Shown: one piece after another, positions 8,411 through 16,162 of the stretch | How the letters are laid out: each line of letters starts with the position of its first letter | Numbering within the stretch: position 1 is the stretch's first letter | Assembly: GCA_900468805.1 (NCBI GenBank) | Contig: UEIF01000049.1 | Span: 32,450 to 96,449 of the forward strand | Direction of reading: 5' to 3' | DNA: 64,000 nt | Source of the DNA: Hyphomicrobiales bacterium | Lineage (GTDB): Bacteria; Pseudomonadota; Alphaproteobacteria; Rhizobiales; Rhizobiaceae | Made by a program: the position numbers and the translations under genes | Notes under the pieces: generated by a model | The model's database searches: none | What the model was told of the DNA's origin: nothing | The model's input: only the letters and a program-made list of their open reading frames with translations

Positions 8411-9838
8411 TCAGCAGATCTGGACCACCTCGATATCCAGAAGCTTGCCAAATTTTTTGATTTTCGTTGCGATATGTCCGGTGCCGACAGCGCAGTGATG
8501 GGCCGGACCCTCAGCGTTCCAATCCTCGACGAAACGGCGGGCACCGATCTCGAACTTGTAACGGCTGTTCGTATTGCCGATCTCCAGGATCGGTCCTGCA
8601 ACGGACTGGCCCTCGGCGCAGATCAGCACGATCCGGCCCTGACGCTCGATGACCGAGAGAAGCGTCACCGGGCCATGCCGAACGGACATTTCGACACTGA
8701 CGCCGGATCCAACCTTGCCGTGATAGACCTTCAGCGGCCGGATCTTCGTCTTGCCCTCTGCGACCTTGATATGGCCCGGCCCGTCATGTCCCATGAGCAC
8801 GACATCCTCGACAAAATCCATGGCGTAATATTCGGTGAAGGATCCGCCGACTCCGAATGTGTCCATGATCTTCATCGCTTGGGCGTTCTTGACCTCGTAT
8901 TCGCCGGCCACCGGCACGCCTTGCGCCGTTAGCAGGGAGGAGCCGACGATGACCGAGGTGATCACGTCCTCGTATTCATGGCCGGGCGTGGATTCGTAAT
9001 AATAGGCGAGCGAGCCGAGCTTCTTGTTATCGACGAACTTGCGCAGGGCCACCGCGGTAGCGGCCGCTCGGCGCAATTCGGCCGGATCGCAATCCGCATC
9101 GATGTCGAATTCGGCCTTCATCGTCGCAAGCGAGGCCGTGATCTCTTCGTCGGCCAATTCGCGCCGCAGGCGCGCCAGTTCGTCGATCTCGACGATTTCG
9201 ATATGCGTGCCGAAGGCTGCGGTTTGCGCCGTCAGATCGGAATAGATGTCGAGCATGCCGTTATAGTAGTGCCCCATGACGCCAAGCCGGTTATGTGCCA
9301 TCACATGGGCGACACGGGCTGCATCGATCCAGTCGGCGATTTCGCGCTCAACATGCGCGTCGCCATGCAGCATGCCCGTGACCTGGTGGAAAGCGACACC
9401 GGACCGGCGAAAGACATTGGCGAGTTCCGGGACGGGGCAGGCACCGCAATGGGCGAGCCACTCACCGGTCATCCTCGTGCGGTCGCCGAGTCCGTTGACG
9501 CGGCGATAGTCGATCGCGGCTTCCGGCTGCAGATTGAGGATGATGACGGGAACGCGTGCCCGGCGCACAACGGGCAGGACCGTGGATGAAAGCGCGTAGG
9601 TCGTCACATGCAGGAAGATGATATCGACATCCGCTTCACGGAAGCGATGGCCAGCCTCCAATGCCTTTTCGGCCGTATCGATCAGGCCAAGGTTGACGAC
9701 GTCGATATCCGGGCGGGCAAGCTTCCCGGCCATCTGCCCGACATAGGCTGAAAGTCTTTCTTCCAGCCCCTCGAATTGGGGCCAATATGTTGCAAGGCCT
9801 ATCCCGAACAGGCCAACCTTCAGCTTGCGGTCCGTCAT
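8411..9838 (-). CDS. L-arabinose/L-fucose isomerase-fold protein
   Basis: About 475 residues. The N-terminal part is an alpha/beta domain like that of arabinose and fucose isomerases (KVGLFGIGLATYWPQF, HVTTYALSSTVLP), and the middle and C-terminal parts fit the same superfamily (MAHNRLGVMGHYYNGMLD; GGSFTEYYAMDFVEDVVLMGHDGPGH, which offers acidic and histidine metal ligands). The frame is open to 9958, but the ATG at 9838 (MTDRKLKVG) matches where the fold begins. First gene of the operon with the ribose-type transporter and CocE hydrolase, divergent from the AraC regulator. Substrate unknown; it belongs to the poorly characterised members rather than to true AraA or FucI. Confidence 0.85.
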   Translation of the reverse strand: MTDRKLKVGLFGIGLATYWPQFEGLEERLSAYVGQMAGKLARPDIDVVNLGLIDTAEKALEAGHRFREADVDIIFLHVTTYALSSTVLPVVRRARVPVIILNLQPEAAIDYRRVNGLGDRTRMTGEWLAHCGACPVPELANVFRRSGVAFHQVTGMLHGDAHVEREIADWIDAARVAHVMAHNRLGVMGHYYNGMLDIYSDLTAQTAAFGTHIEIVEIDELARLRRELADEEITASLATMKAEFDIDADCDPAELRRAAATAVALRKFVDNKKLGSLAYYYESTPGHEYEDVITSVIVGSSLLTAQGVPVAGEYEVKNAQAMKIMDTFGVGGSFTEYYAMDFVEDVVLMGHDGPGHIKVAEGKTKIRPLKVYHGKVGSGVSVEMSVRHGPVTLLSVIERQGRIVLICAEGQSVAGPILEIGNTNSRYKFEIGARRFVEDWNAEGPAHHCAVGTGHIATKIKKFGKLLDIEVVQIC

Positions 9839-10047
9839 GCGCGGTCCGACGCCGGGCAATGAACTGGGCATGGCAGCAGGCATAGCCCGGCTGCGCTCAG
9901 CAACGAAAACACTGACATTTCTCCTCCAGAGCCGCGATTGGAGTTGCGGTTCGATCATCTGCCTTCAGCGGCAACTTGCGCTGTCGGTTCTGTCCTCTTG
10001 ATAAACCGTAGCATTGCCGATGCCAGTTGACATCACGCTCATTTCTT

Positions 10048-10079
10048 CAAAAATGATCTGAAGCATACAAAAAATGATC
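10048..10079 (+). promoter_or_regulatory. Direct repeat AAAAATGATC, 21-bp spacing, probable AraC-family operator
   Basis: Two copies of AAAAATGATC lie at 10049-10058 and 10070-10079, exactly 21 bases apart, that is two helical turns. AraC-family monomers classically bind direct half-sites at this spacing. The pair sits 14 bases before the start of the AraC-type gene and inside the divergent intergenic region with the isomerase operon, so it can serve both. Binding by the neighbouring regulator is inference. Confidence 0.6.
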
Positions 10080-10093
10080 CTCGGAAAAGTTAC

Positions 10094-10972
10094 ATGACAC
10101 AGAATTATTTCCTCTATTTACCCGATAATCGGCTGTGTTCTGCCTGGGGATGCACGGCAATCTCCAGCGGGCATACGAAAATCCTGCCTCATTCCATATA
10201 TCCTCCCATTCGCCATCCAGACGATCATCATTTCGACTGGAAGAGGGGCCGTATCCTGCAGGCCTATCAGGTCATCTTTATCGCGGAAGGACGCGGCCTG
10301 TTCGAATTCGGACGCCGCGGCAGGCGCCAGCCGGTCGAGGCCGGGTCCATTGTCCTTCTGTTTCCTGGCGTCTGGCATCGCTTCGCGCCCGATCCCGAGC
10401 TGGGCTGGACTGAAAACTGGATCGAATGTCGCAGTACGGCTTTCGATTTCGCGCGCACCGCTGGATTGATTGACCCTGCGCATTCCGTGCTGCCGTCGAG
10501 CCCGGATTTCGCGGCCGTTTTCGAAAAGATCCACAGCCTCGCGGTGGAGGAAGGGCTTGCCAACCAACCGCTTCTTTCAACCCTCGGCTTGCAGCTTCTG
10601 GCTTTGCTCTCCCAACAACGAGAGCTGGCATCGGCCGCGCCGGCGGATCGTCTCGTGGAACGGGCACGCGTCATCCTGATGGAGCGCTGCACGCAGCGAG
10701 TATCGGTCGAGGATGTCGCCCAGGAACTTGGTGTCAGCTATTCGTATTTTCGGCGCGTCTTCCGCGAGAGGACGGGCGTCTCGGCCAAACAGCACCTCGT
10801 ATCCCTAAGAATACGGCGGGCCCAGGATATTTTCGCCAATACGGATAAATCTATCAAGGAAGTGGCCGGGCTCCTGGGCTTCAGTTCGGCTTTCCATCTG
10901 TCGTCACAATTTCAACTCCTCGTGGGATGCAGCCCATCCGAATACAAGCGTCGTACCAGCTGCGGTGAGTGA
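10094..10972 (+). CDS. AraC-family transcriptional regulator
   Basis: 292 residues. The N-terminal half is a cupin-type sugar-sensing domain (HHFDWKRGRILQAYQVIF, then EAGSIVLLFPGVWHRFAPD). The C-terminal ~100 residues hold the two helix-turn-helix motifs, the first in VSVEDVAQELGVSYSYFRRVF and the second in KSIKEVAGLLGFSSAFHLSSQF, the family hallmark. It is divergent from the isomerase/ABC/CocE operon and is probably its activator; the 21-bp direct repeat in front of it is the likely operator. Confidence 0.93.
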   Translation: MTQNYFLYLPDNRLCSAWGCTAISSGHTKILPHSIYPPIRHPDDHHFDWKRGRILQAYQVIFIAEGRGLFEFGRRGRRQPVEAGSIVLLFPGVWHRFAPDPELGWTENWIECRSTAFDFARTAGLIDPAHSVLPSSPDFAAVFEKIHSLAVEEGLANQPLLSTLGLQLLALLSQQRELASAAPADRLVERARVILMERCTQRVSVEDVAQELGVSYSYFRRVFRERTGVSAKQHLVSLRIRRAQDIFANTDKSIKEVAGLLGFSSAFHLSSQFQLLVGCSPSEYKRRTSCGE

Positions 10973-11173
10973 GATTAAATGTCGTCGAGATCTCAAAGCG
11001 TTTGCGCCCACGTCTCGCCAAATTCCCATCTGGCACCCTGTCATTGGGCCGACGGGTCATCCACGGAGCCTTCTCGCGGAAGGGAGCGGGCTTACCGATG
11101 CTTCTCGTGGTCCTTTTCGACGCTGACATTCCAGCGGTTGAGCGTCCACTTCTCAAATCGGACCCGCCAGCGT

Positions 11174-11536
11174 CTATGACGTCATCAGGCCCAGCTCGAG
11201 CCGCCTTTTCTTCGGCAGGCCCCGCGAGACGATGAGATGCGACTCGCGGAGGTAGTCGCGCAAGCTAGCGTCAGAGAGGCCGGGCTTTGCGAAGTGCTGG
11301 ATCCACTTCATGCCGCGCGATGCGAGATACGGGGCGGGGCGCAAACCAGGTTGTTCCTTCAGCATCTCATAAGCGATTTCGCTGACTTTGAAGGTGAAAC
11401 TTGGTTCGTCGTCGTGCCAACCGCCGATCGCGAACACCTTGCCGCCGACTTTCCAGACATGCGATCCGCCCCATTGGACGACGTAGCTCGTCGCCGGCAG
11501 CATGCCGCAAAACGCATTGTAATCCTCGTATGTCAT
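11174..11536 (-). CDS. MmcQ/YjbR-family DNA-binding-like protein
   Basis: About 120 residues, the usual size. Family features are the N-terminal YEDYNAFCGMLPATSYVVQW, the central strand pair WKVGGKVFAIGGW and the C-terminal helix LRDYLRESHLIVSRGLPKKRR. The fold resembles the CyaY/double-wing DNA-binding proteins, but no function is established. The ATG at 11536 has GGAG about 8 bases upstream; a GTG at 11545 is less likely. It is a single gene convergent with the AraC gene. Confidence 0.85.
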   Translation of the reverse strand: MTYEDYNAFCGMLPATSYVVQWGGSHVWKVGGKVFAIGGWHDDEPSFTFKVSEIAYEMLKEQPGLRPAPYLASRGMKWIQHFAKPGLSDASLRDYLRESHLIVSRGLPKKRRLELGLMTS

Positions 11537-11635
11537 AACTCTCACTCCGGCCGGCCGCCATCATCTGACCCATCATGGCATGTCGATCGCGGATCCGCAC
11601 GTCGTCGAGTGCAGACTCGGTACGCCCCTCATGCT

Positions 11636-11990
11636 TCACTCGAATACCACCCGCCTCTGGCGCTGATCCTTGTCAAACCGAGGGCCTGACTCCATCCACT
11701 CGCAAATGCCGCTTTCTGGTCCGTGGCGATAGCACAAGACGAACCGCTGCTGAACGTTGCCGTCAGCTTCTGTTTCGTGGCACGCGCAGGGGAAGCTGTT
11801 GCTCCTCCTTGAATAAGCGAAATCTGTGCTGCGCGCGACCGTCGCTCGCCATGGCGTTCTACTATTGCTTTGTGACCACCGGAGGGTGAAGAGACGCCGA
11901 GCCAGAACTGCGCGAGGCGATCGGACAATGCCGTAACTTCGGTCGTGAGCGTATGGGACGCAGCATTCGACTCCTCGACCATTTTTTAGG
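11636..11990 (-). pseudogene. Remnant of a methyl-accepting chemotaxis protein (C-terminal tail)
   Basis: On the minus strand from 11982 the frame reads MVEESNAASHTLTTEVTAL and then LAQFWLG, followed by a basic linker with SPARATKQKLTATF. This is the very end of rhizobial chemoreceptors (the glutamine/glutamate methylation helix end, then the LxxxLAQF motif and a linker). The rest of the receptor is absent: a TAA stop lies two codons before the ATG and no signalling hairpin is encoded upstream. I read it as a decayed fragment. The exact limits are approximate. Confidence 0.55.
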
Positions 11991-12027
11991 CCGCCGCCGA
12001 CGACTCTGCTGCCGCTGAATTTCCTGA

Positions 12028-12807
12028 TCAACCTAGAACGGATGACAGAAATTCACGCGTCCGCTCCTCTTGCGGAGCGCCGAATATCTTTTCCGGTGCA
12101 CCCTGCTCGCAAATGCGACCCTTATCGAAAAAGCAGACGCGATCGGACACTTCTCGGGCAAAGCGCATTTCATGAGTGACGAGCAGCATGGTCAGATCAT
12201 GTTCATGCGCCAGTCCGCGGATGACGGAAAGCACTTCGCCCACCAGTTGCGGATCAAGTGCCGAAGTCGGTTCATCGAAAAGCAGAACCCGTGGACGCAT
12301 CGCAAGCGCACGGGCAATTGCCACACGCTGCTGCTGCCCGCCGGAAAGCTGCGCCGGGTACTGGTCCTTCTTATCCGCCAGCCCCACCATCTGCAGCAGT
12401 TCAATCGCCCGCGCCTCCGCTTCCGCCCGCGCCATTCCCAGCACCCGCACCGGCGCCTCGACAACGTTGCGAAGCACCGTCATGTGAGGAAAGAGATTGA
12501 AGCTCTGGAAGACCATTCCGACGTGATTGCGGATCTGGCGCAGGTGTTTTTCCGACGCTTGGAAAGGCCCTTTGCCCCCCGGCTCGTGGTAGGGCGTACC
12601 AGCAAGCGTCAGCTTGCCTTCCTGGAAGGGTTCAAGTGTCATCAGAATACGCAGGACCGTCGACTTGCCGGAGCCTGACGGTCCGATGAGCGTGACTTTC
12701 TCACCCTTCGCAACGCTGAAATTGAAGTTGTCGAGCACTGTCAGAATGCCGAAGCGCTTGGTGACATCGGAAAACTCAATGATGGGCGGATCGATGTTAT
12801 TGGTCAT
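12028..12807 (-). CDS. ehuA: Ectoine/hydroxyectoine ABC transporter ATPase
   Basis: 259 residues from the ATG at 12807; the frame runs on to 13119 but that part overlaps the permease in another frame. Walker A is GPSGSGKST, the signature LSGGQQQRV, Walker B VLLFDEPTSALD and the switch His LLVTHEMRF, as in polar-amino-acid-type ATPases. It drives uptake of ectoine and hydroxyectoine, inferred from the adjoining ehuB, ehuC, ehuD and eut genes. It overlaps the ehuD stop by 4 bases and is the last gene of the operon, unlike S. meliloti where ehuA is first. Confidence 0.9.
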   Translation of the reverse strand: MTNNIDPPIIEFSDVTKRFGILTVLDNFNFSVAKGEKVTLIGPSGSGKSTVLRILMTLEPFQEGKLTLAGTPYHEPGGKGPFQASEKHLRQIRNHVGMVFQSFNLFPHMTVLRNVVEAPVRVLGMARAEAEARAIELLQMVGLADKKDQYPAQLSGGQQQRVAIARALAMRPRVLLFDEPTSALDPQLVGEVLSVIRGLAHEHDLTMLLVTHEMRFAREVSDRVCFFDKGRICEQGAPEKIFGAPQEERTREFLSSVLG

Positions 12808-13496
12808 CGCAAGGGTATTCCTGCTTTTGGAAGCGCTTTCTGCAAGCGGTGGAGGCCTGCCGAGCAGATCAGCGTCAGCAGAAGGAAGATCAGGCCGACA
12901 AGCGTCAGCGGCACGAGATATTCGAAAGTGCGTTCGCCGATCATGTTGGCAAGCCCCATCATCTCGAGAACGGTGACCACGGAGAGGACCGGCGTTTCCT
13001 TGATCATAGCCACGAGATAATTGCCCATGGCCGGCACGATGCGCGGAATTGCCTGGGGAAGGATGATGTCGCGATAGGTCTGCATACGGGTCAGATTGAG
13101 CGCGGTTGCTGCTTCCCACTGGCCACGATGCACGGCTTCAATGCCGCCGCGATAGACCTCCGACGTATAGGCCGCATATTGCAGACCGAGTGCCAGCGCA
13201 CCGGTGAGGAAGGCGGGCAGCACGATGCCGAAATCGGGCAGTACGTAATAAAGGAAGAACAACTGCACCAGAAGCGGAGTATCGCGCAGGAACTCGACGA
13301 TGAAGGCGGTCGTCCAGGAGATAACCTTGATACGGCTGCGGCGCATCAAGGCAAACACGAGGCCAAGCACCAGGGCAATCGCAAAGCCGGCGGCTGCCGC
13401 CTTCAATGTGACCGTCAGACCAATCAGGATGATGGGAAGGATCGAGGTCGTGTAGGTAACCCAGGTCGTCGTGTCCCATTCGTAGCCGTACATCAT
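12804..13496 (-). CDS. ehuD: Ectoine/hydroxyectoine ABC transporter permease
   Basis: 230 residues, His/Glu/Gln/Arg/opine-type permease with five or so hydrophobic helices and the conserved cytoplasmic loop EAATALNLTRMQTYRDIILPQAI (the EAA loop that docks with the ATPase). An FLRDTPLLVQLFFLYY segment is characteristic. Pairs with the other permease as a heterodimer. It lies 13 bases after ehuC and overlaps ehuA by 4 bases. Assignment as EhuD rather than EhuC rests on the order and on resemblance, so the two names could be swapped. Confidence 0.88.
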   Translation of the reverse strand: MMYGYEWDTTTWVTYTTSILPIILIGLTVTLKAAAAGFAIALVLGLVFALMRRSRIKVISWTTAFIVEFLRDTPLLVQLFFLYYVLPDFGIVLPAFLTGALALGLQYAAYTSEVYRGGIEAVHRGQWEAATALNLTRMQTYRDIILPQAIPRIVPAMGNYLVAMIKETPVLSVVTVLEMMGLANMIGERTFEYLVPLTLVGLIFLLLTLICSAGLHRLQKALPKAGIPLR

Positions 13497-13509
13497 ACCG
13501 GTAAAGTCC

Positions 13510-14175
13510 TCACGAGTGGCTGCCGCGGGGGAAGACGTCGCCGCGTCGCACGAAATGCTCGATCACACGGATCGCAACCATCAAGAGGAGCGACATGGCG
13601 AAGTAGCAGACGAGCGTGATCGAATAGATGCTGGCGCTATCGAGCGTCATGTTGCGGATCGACTGGGCTGCGAAGGTGAGATCGGCGATCGAGATCAGCG
13701 AAACCAGCGAGGAAAGCTTCAACGTTTCGATCGCGAGATTGCCGAATGCCGGCATCATCTCGACGACCGCCTGCGGCAAGGAAATGCGAAACAGCGTCTG
13801 GAAACGGTTGAAATTCAGCGCGCGGGCGGCTTCCAGCTGCTGCGCTGAGACAGACGAGAGCGCGCCGCGCACGATTTCCGCGCCGTAGCCGCCGGCATGC
13901 GCGGCGAGCACCAGAATGCCCGTCGTGATCGGATCGAAACTCAAGCCGACAAGCGGCAACGCATAGTAGAACCAGAAAAGCTGGACAAAGAGCGAGGTGC
14001 CGCGGAAGACCTCCGTATAACACAGCGCGATAGCCGATAGGATCGGTCCGCCCTCAACACGCAGTATGCCGAACACAAAAGCGAGCACCGCGCCGATGGC
14101 GATCGACGCCAATGTAATTGTCATCGTGACGATCGCACCTTGCCAGAGCATCGGCAGGTAGGCTGTCCAGCCCAT
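13510..14175 (-). CDS. ehuC: Ectoine/hydroxyectoine ABC transporter permease
   Basis: 221 residues, the same HisM-like family as its neighbour: VFRGTSLFVQLFWFYY motif, then the EAA loop EAARALNFNRFQTLFRISL and a final hydrophobic helix before a basic tail. It makes up half of the membrane channel for ectoine import. It starts 58 bases after the ehuB stop, with a strong hairpin in the gap that probably lowers expression of the permeases and ATPase relative to the binding protein. Confidence 0.88.
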   Translation of the reverse strand: MGWTAYLPMLWQGAIVTMTITLASIAIGAVLAFVFGILRVEGGPILSAIALCYTEVFRGTSLFVQLFWFYYALPLVGLSFDPITTGILVLAAHAGGYGAEIVRGALSSVSAQQLEAARALNFNRFQTLFRISLPQAVVEMMPAFGNLAIETLKLSSLVSLISIADLTFAAQSIRNMTLDSASIYSITLVCYFAMSLLLMVAIRVIEHFVRRGDVFPRGSHS

Positions 14176-14201
14176 CCGGAAATCTCCCGATTTTTACGAA
14201 T

Positions 14202-14225
14202 GGCGCTCGATTGGGATCGAGCGCC
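14202..14225 (-). terminator. Perfect 10-bp stem-loop between ehuB and ehuC (mRNA stability/attenuation hairpin)
   Basis: GGCGCTCGAT at 14202-14211 pairs perfectly with ATCGAGCGCC at 14216-14225 around a 4-base loop. It lies just after the ehuB stop codon in an otherwise tightly packed operon. There is no T-run after it on the minus strand, so it is unlikely to be a full terminator. Such hairpins behind binding-protein genes commonly protect the upstream mRNA or stop part of the transcription, giving more binding protein than permease; that role is inferred here. Confidence 0.65.
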
Positions 14226-14233
14226 TTCTGCCA

Positions 14234-15085
14234 CTACTTGCCGGCGCAGAGGTCGGCGACGTTCTTTCCTGCAGCCGCGGCGATACTCTGTTCTGAGACG
14301 CCGTACTTGAGAAGGATCTTCTTGTACTCGTCCGTCTTGCGAAATTCGACAAGGGCTGCATTGAAGGCGTCTCGAAGCTCCTTGTCTTCAGGGCGGAAGG
14401 CGAAGCCGCCGTAGTTGCGCACCGGTGCACCTTTGACGATCGGATCTTCAAACGGTGCTACCTGCTCGACCTGCGCCTGGTCCTTGGCGAGTGCGGCGAC
14501 AGTCAGCTCGGTCGCCGCATACGCGTCAGTTCGACTTTGAACGGTCGGGATAGCGTCGGCATTGGCTGGGATGAAGACGATCTGCTCATCCTTGACGCCA
14601 ACGGCGCGCAGGAAGTCCACATTGTTGGCGCCCGAAACGACAGCCACGGTGAGCGAAGGATCCTTGGCGATGTCTGCGTAGGTTTTTAGCCCCTTAGGAT
14701 TGCCCTTCTTGACCAGAAGCCCCTCGCCATAGGACGAGTTTGGCTCGGTGAAGGCCACCTGCTTGCACCGTTCCGGCGAGATGTTCTGCTCGGCGGCGGC
14801 AAAATCGAAGCGTTTTGCCTTAAGACCCGGGATGAGTGTGCCAAATGGCGTGACGGTCCAGTTGGTCTCTTCGATTCCCATCGACTTCAGCACGGCGTTC
14901 GCAACATCAGGACCGATGCCGGCGGAAGTGCCGTCGGGTTGCATGTAGGAATAGGGCACTTCGTTGGCCGTCGCGGCGCGGATATATCCCTCCTTTTTGA
15001 CCTCTTCGACGGTGAGCGCGCTGGCAGATGTGATTCCAATGCCAAGAGCGAGGGCAGAGAGCCCGGCGATTTTCATGATATGCAT
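14234..15085 (-). CDS. ehuB: Ectoine/hydroxyectoine periplasmic binding protein
   Basis: 283 residues from the ATG at 15085, which has GAGGAG 8 bases upstream; the open frame to 15133 is not needed. A signal peptide is visible (KIAGLSALALGIGITSASA, then mature LTVEEVKKEGYIRAAT). The family 3 solute-binding fold shows YSYMQPDGTSAGIGPDVANA, an aromatic-rich ligand site region and the ending AAGKNVADLCAGK. EhuB binds ectoine and hydroxyectoine with high affinity in S. meliloti; here the genomic setting supports the same. It follows eutE and precedes the intergenic hairpin. Confidence 0.9.
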   Translation of the reverse strand: MHIMKIAGLSALALGIGITSASALTVEEVKKEGYIRAATANEVPYSYMQPDGTSAGIGPDVANAVLKSMGIEETNWTVTPFGTLIPGLKAKRFDFAAAEQNISPERCKQVAFTEPNSSYGEGLLVKKGNPKGLKTYADIAKDPSLTVAVVSGANNVDFLRAVGVKDEQIVFIPANADAIPTVQSRTDAYAATELTVAALAKDQAQVEQVAPFEDPIVKGAPVRNYGGFAFRPEDKELRDAFNAALVEFRKTDEYKKILLKYGVSEQSIAAAAGKNVADLCAGK

Positions 15086-15129
15086 GCGAATACTCCTCTG
15101 GTTTGGTTTTCGTGGTCCGTTTTCGGATC

Positions 15130-16158
15130 TCACGGGGTTTTGTGGTTGGTTTTCTCCGTGATCGTGGCGATGACGGAAAGGCAGTCGCCGGCCTTGATCA
15201 GGCCGGGTACGTGGCGCGCCGCGAGCACGCCGTCCATGGAGGCGCGGTACTCGATCGGCTTGATGCCGGTTTTTCCGATGTGATAGACGCAGGCGATGAT
15301 CTCGCCGGTCCTGACGGGATCGCCGAGATCAAGTGCAAATGCGATCAATCCCTCATCCTGGGCGAAGCTAAAGCAATCGCTCGATGGCATATCCAGCCAG
15401 CTGCTCGGCCGAGCGTCTGGTACCCCCTTCAGAATTCCGGCGTGGCGCAGGAGGTTGAGGCTGCCCTGTCGGGCAATGCCGATGGATCTTGCGCTGGCAG
15501 TGCCCGCACCGCCCAGCTCGGTAGTGACGAAAACCTTGCCCATCTCTTCGACCGTCGTATCAAGCATGCCGACCGCATCGATCTCCAGCATCTTCATCGA
15601 GTAGGGCGCAGCGAAAGCCGCAACGGCATCAAAACAGCGCGCTTCCTGGGCCTTGTCGGGCAGTTCGTGTGCTGCTGCATAGGGCAGAAAGTCCAGTGTC
15701 TTGCCGCCCGAATGGAAGTCGAGCACGATGTCGGCGAGTGGTATCAGATGGCGGGTGACATAATCCGCGATCTTTTCCGTGACCGTACCATCCGGGCGAC
15801 CCGGAAAGCTGCGGTTCAGGTTTCCGCGATCAATCGGCGACGTGCGTGTGCCGGCGCGAAACGCGGGATAATTGAGCGCCGGGACGATGATAATACGCCC
15901 GCTCACCTGCGCCGGATCCAGCGTTTGCCCCAGCTCGAAGAGGGCCGCCGGACCTTCATACTCGTCGCCATGATTGGCACCGGTGAGAAGAGCGGTCGGG
16001 CCTTCCCCGTTGGAAATGACGCAGACCGGGATCATCACCGAGCCCCAGGCGCTGTCATCCCGGCTATAGGGCAGGCGTAGATGCCCGTGCTGCACGCCCT
16101 TCGCGTCGAAATCGACGGAAGGGGTGATCGGCGAGGGGCGGGGCGTGCTGGTCAGCAT
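15130..16158 (-). CDS. eutE: N-alpha-acetyl-L-2,4-diaminobutyrate deacetylase (EutE/DoeB)
   Basis: 342 residues of the succinylglutamate desuccinylase/aspartoacylase family. Zinc ligands are in GANHGDEYEG (His and Glu) and in a later LDFHSGG (His); the substrate arginine region is RGNLNRSFPG. In ectoine degradation this enzyme removes the acetyl group from the EutD product, giving L-2,4-diaminobutyrate and acetate. The placement right after eutD (4 bases apart) and before ehuB fixes the assignment against plain aspartoacylase. Cytoplasmic. Confidence 0.9.
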   Translation of the reverse strand: MLTSTPRPSPITPSVDFDAKGVQHGHLRLPYSRDDSAWGSVMIPVCVISNGEGPTALLTGANHGDEYEGPAALFELGQTLDPAQVSGRIIIVPALNYPAFRAGTRTSPIDRGNLNRSFPGRPDGTVTEKIADYVTRHLIPLADIVLDFHSGGKTLDFLPYAAAHELPDKAQEARCFDAVAAFAAPYSMKMLEIDAVGMLDTTVEEMGKVFVTTELGGAGTASARSIGIARQGSLNLLRHAGILKGVPDARPSSWLDMPSSDCFSFAQDEGLIAFALDLGDPVRTGEIIACVYHIGKTGIKPIEYRASMDGVLAARHVPGLIKAGDCLSVIATITEKTNHKTP

Positions 16159-16162
16159 CGCA

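Noticed and set aside
8411..9838. Reading the isomerase-fold protein as true L-arabinose isomerase AraA
   Set aside because: No ribulokinase or epimerase nearby and the sequence does not show AraA-typical segments strongly; called only at fold level.
12808..13119. N-terminal extension of the ehuA frame
   Set aside because: It runs through ehuD in another frame and has no homologue-like sequence; the ATG at 12807 fits the ATPase start.
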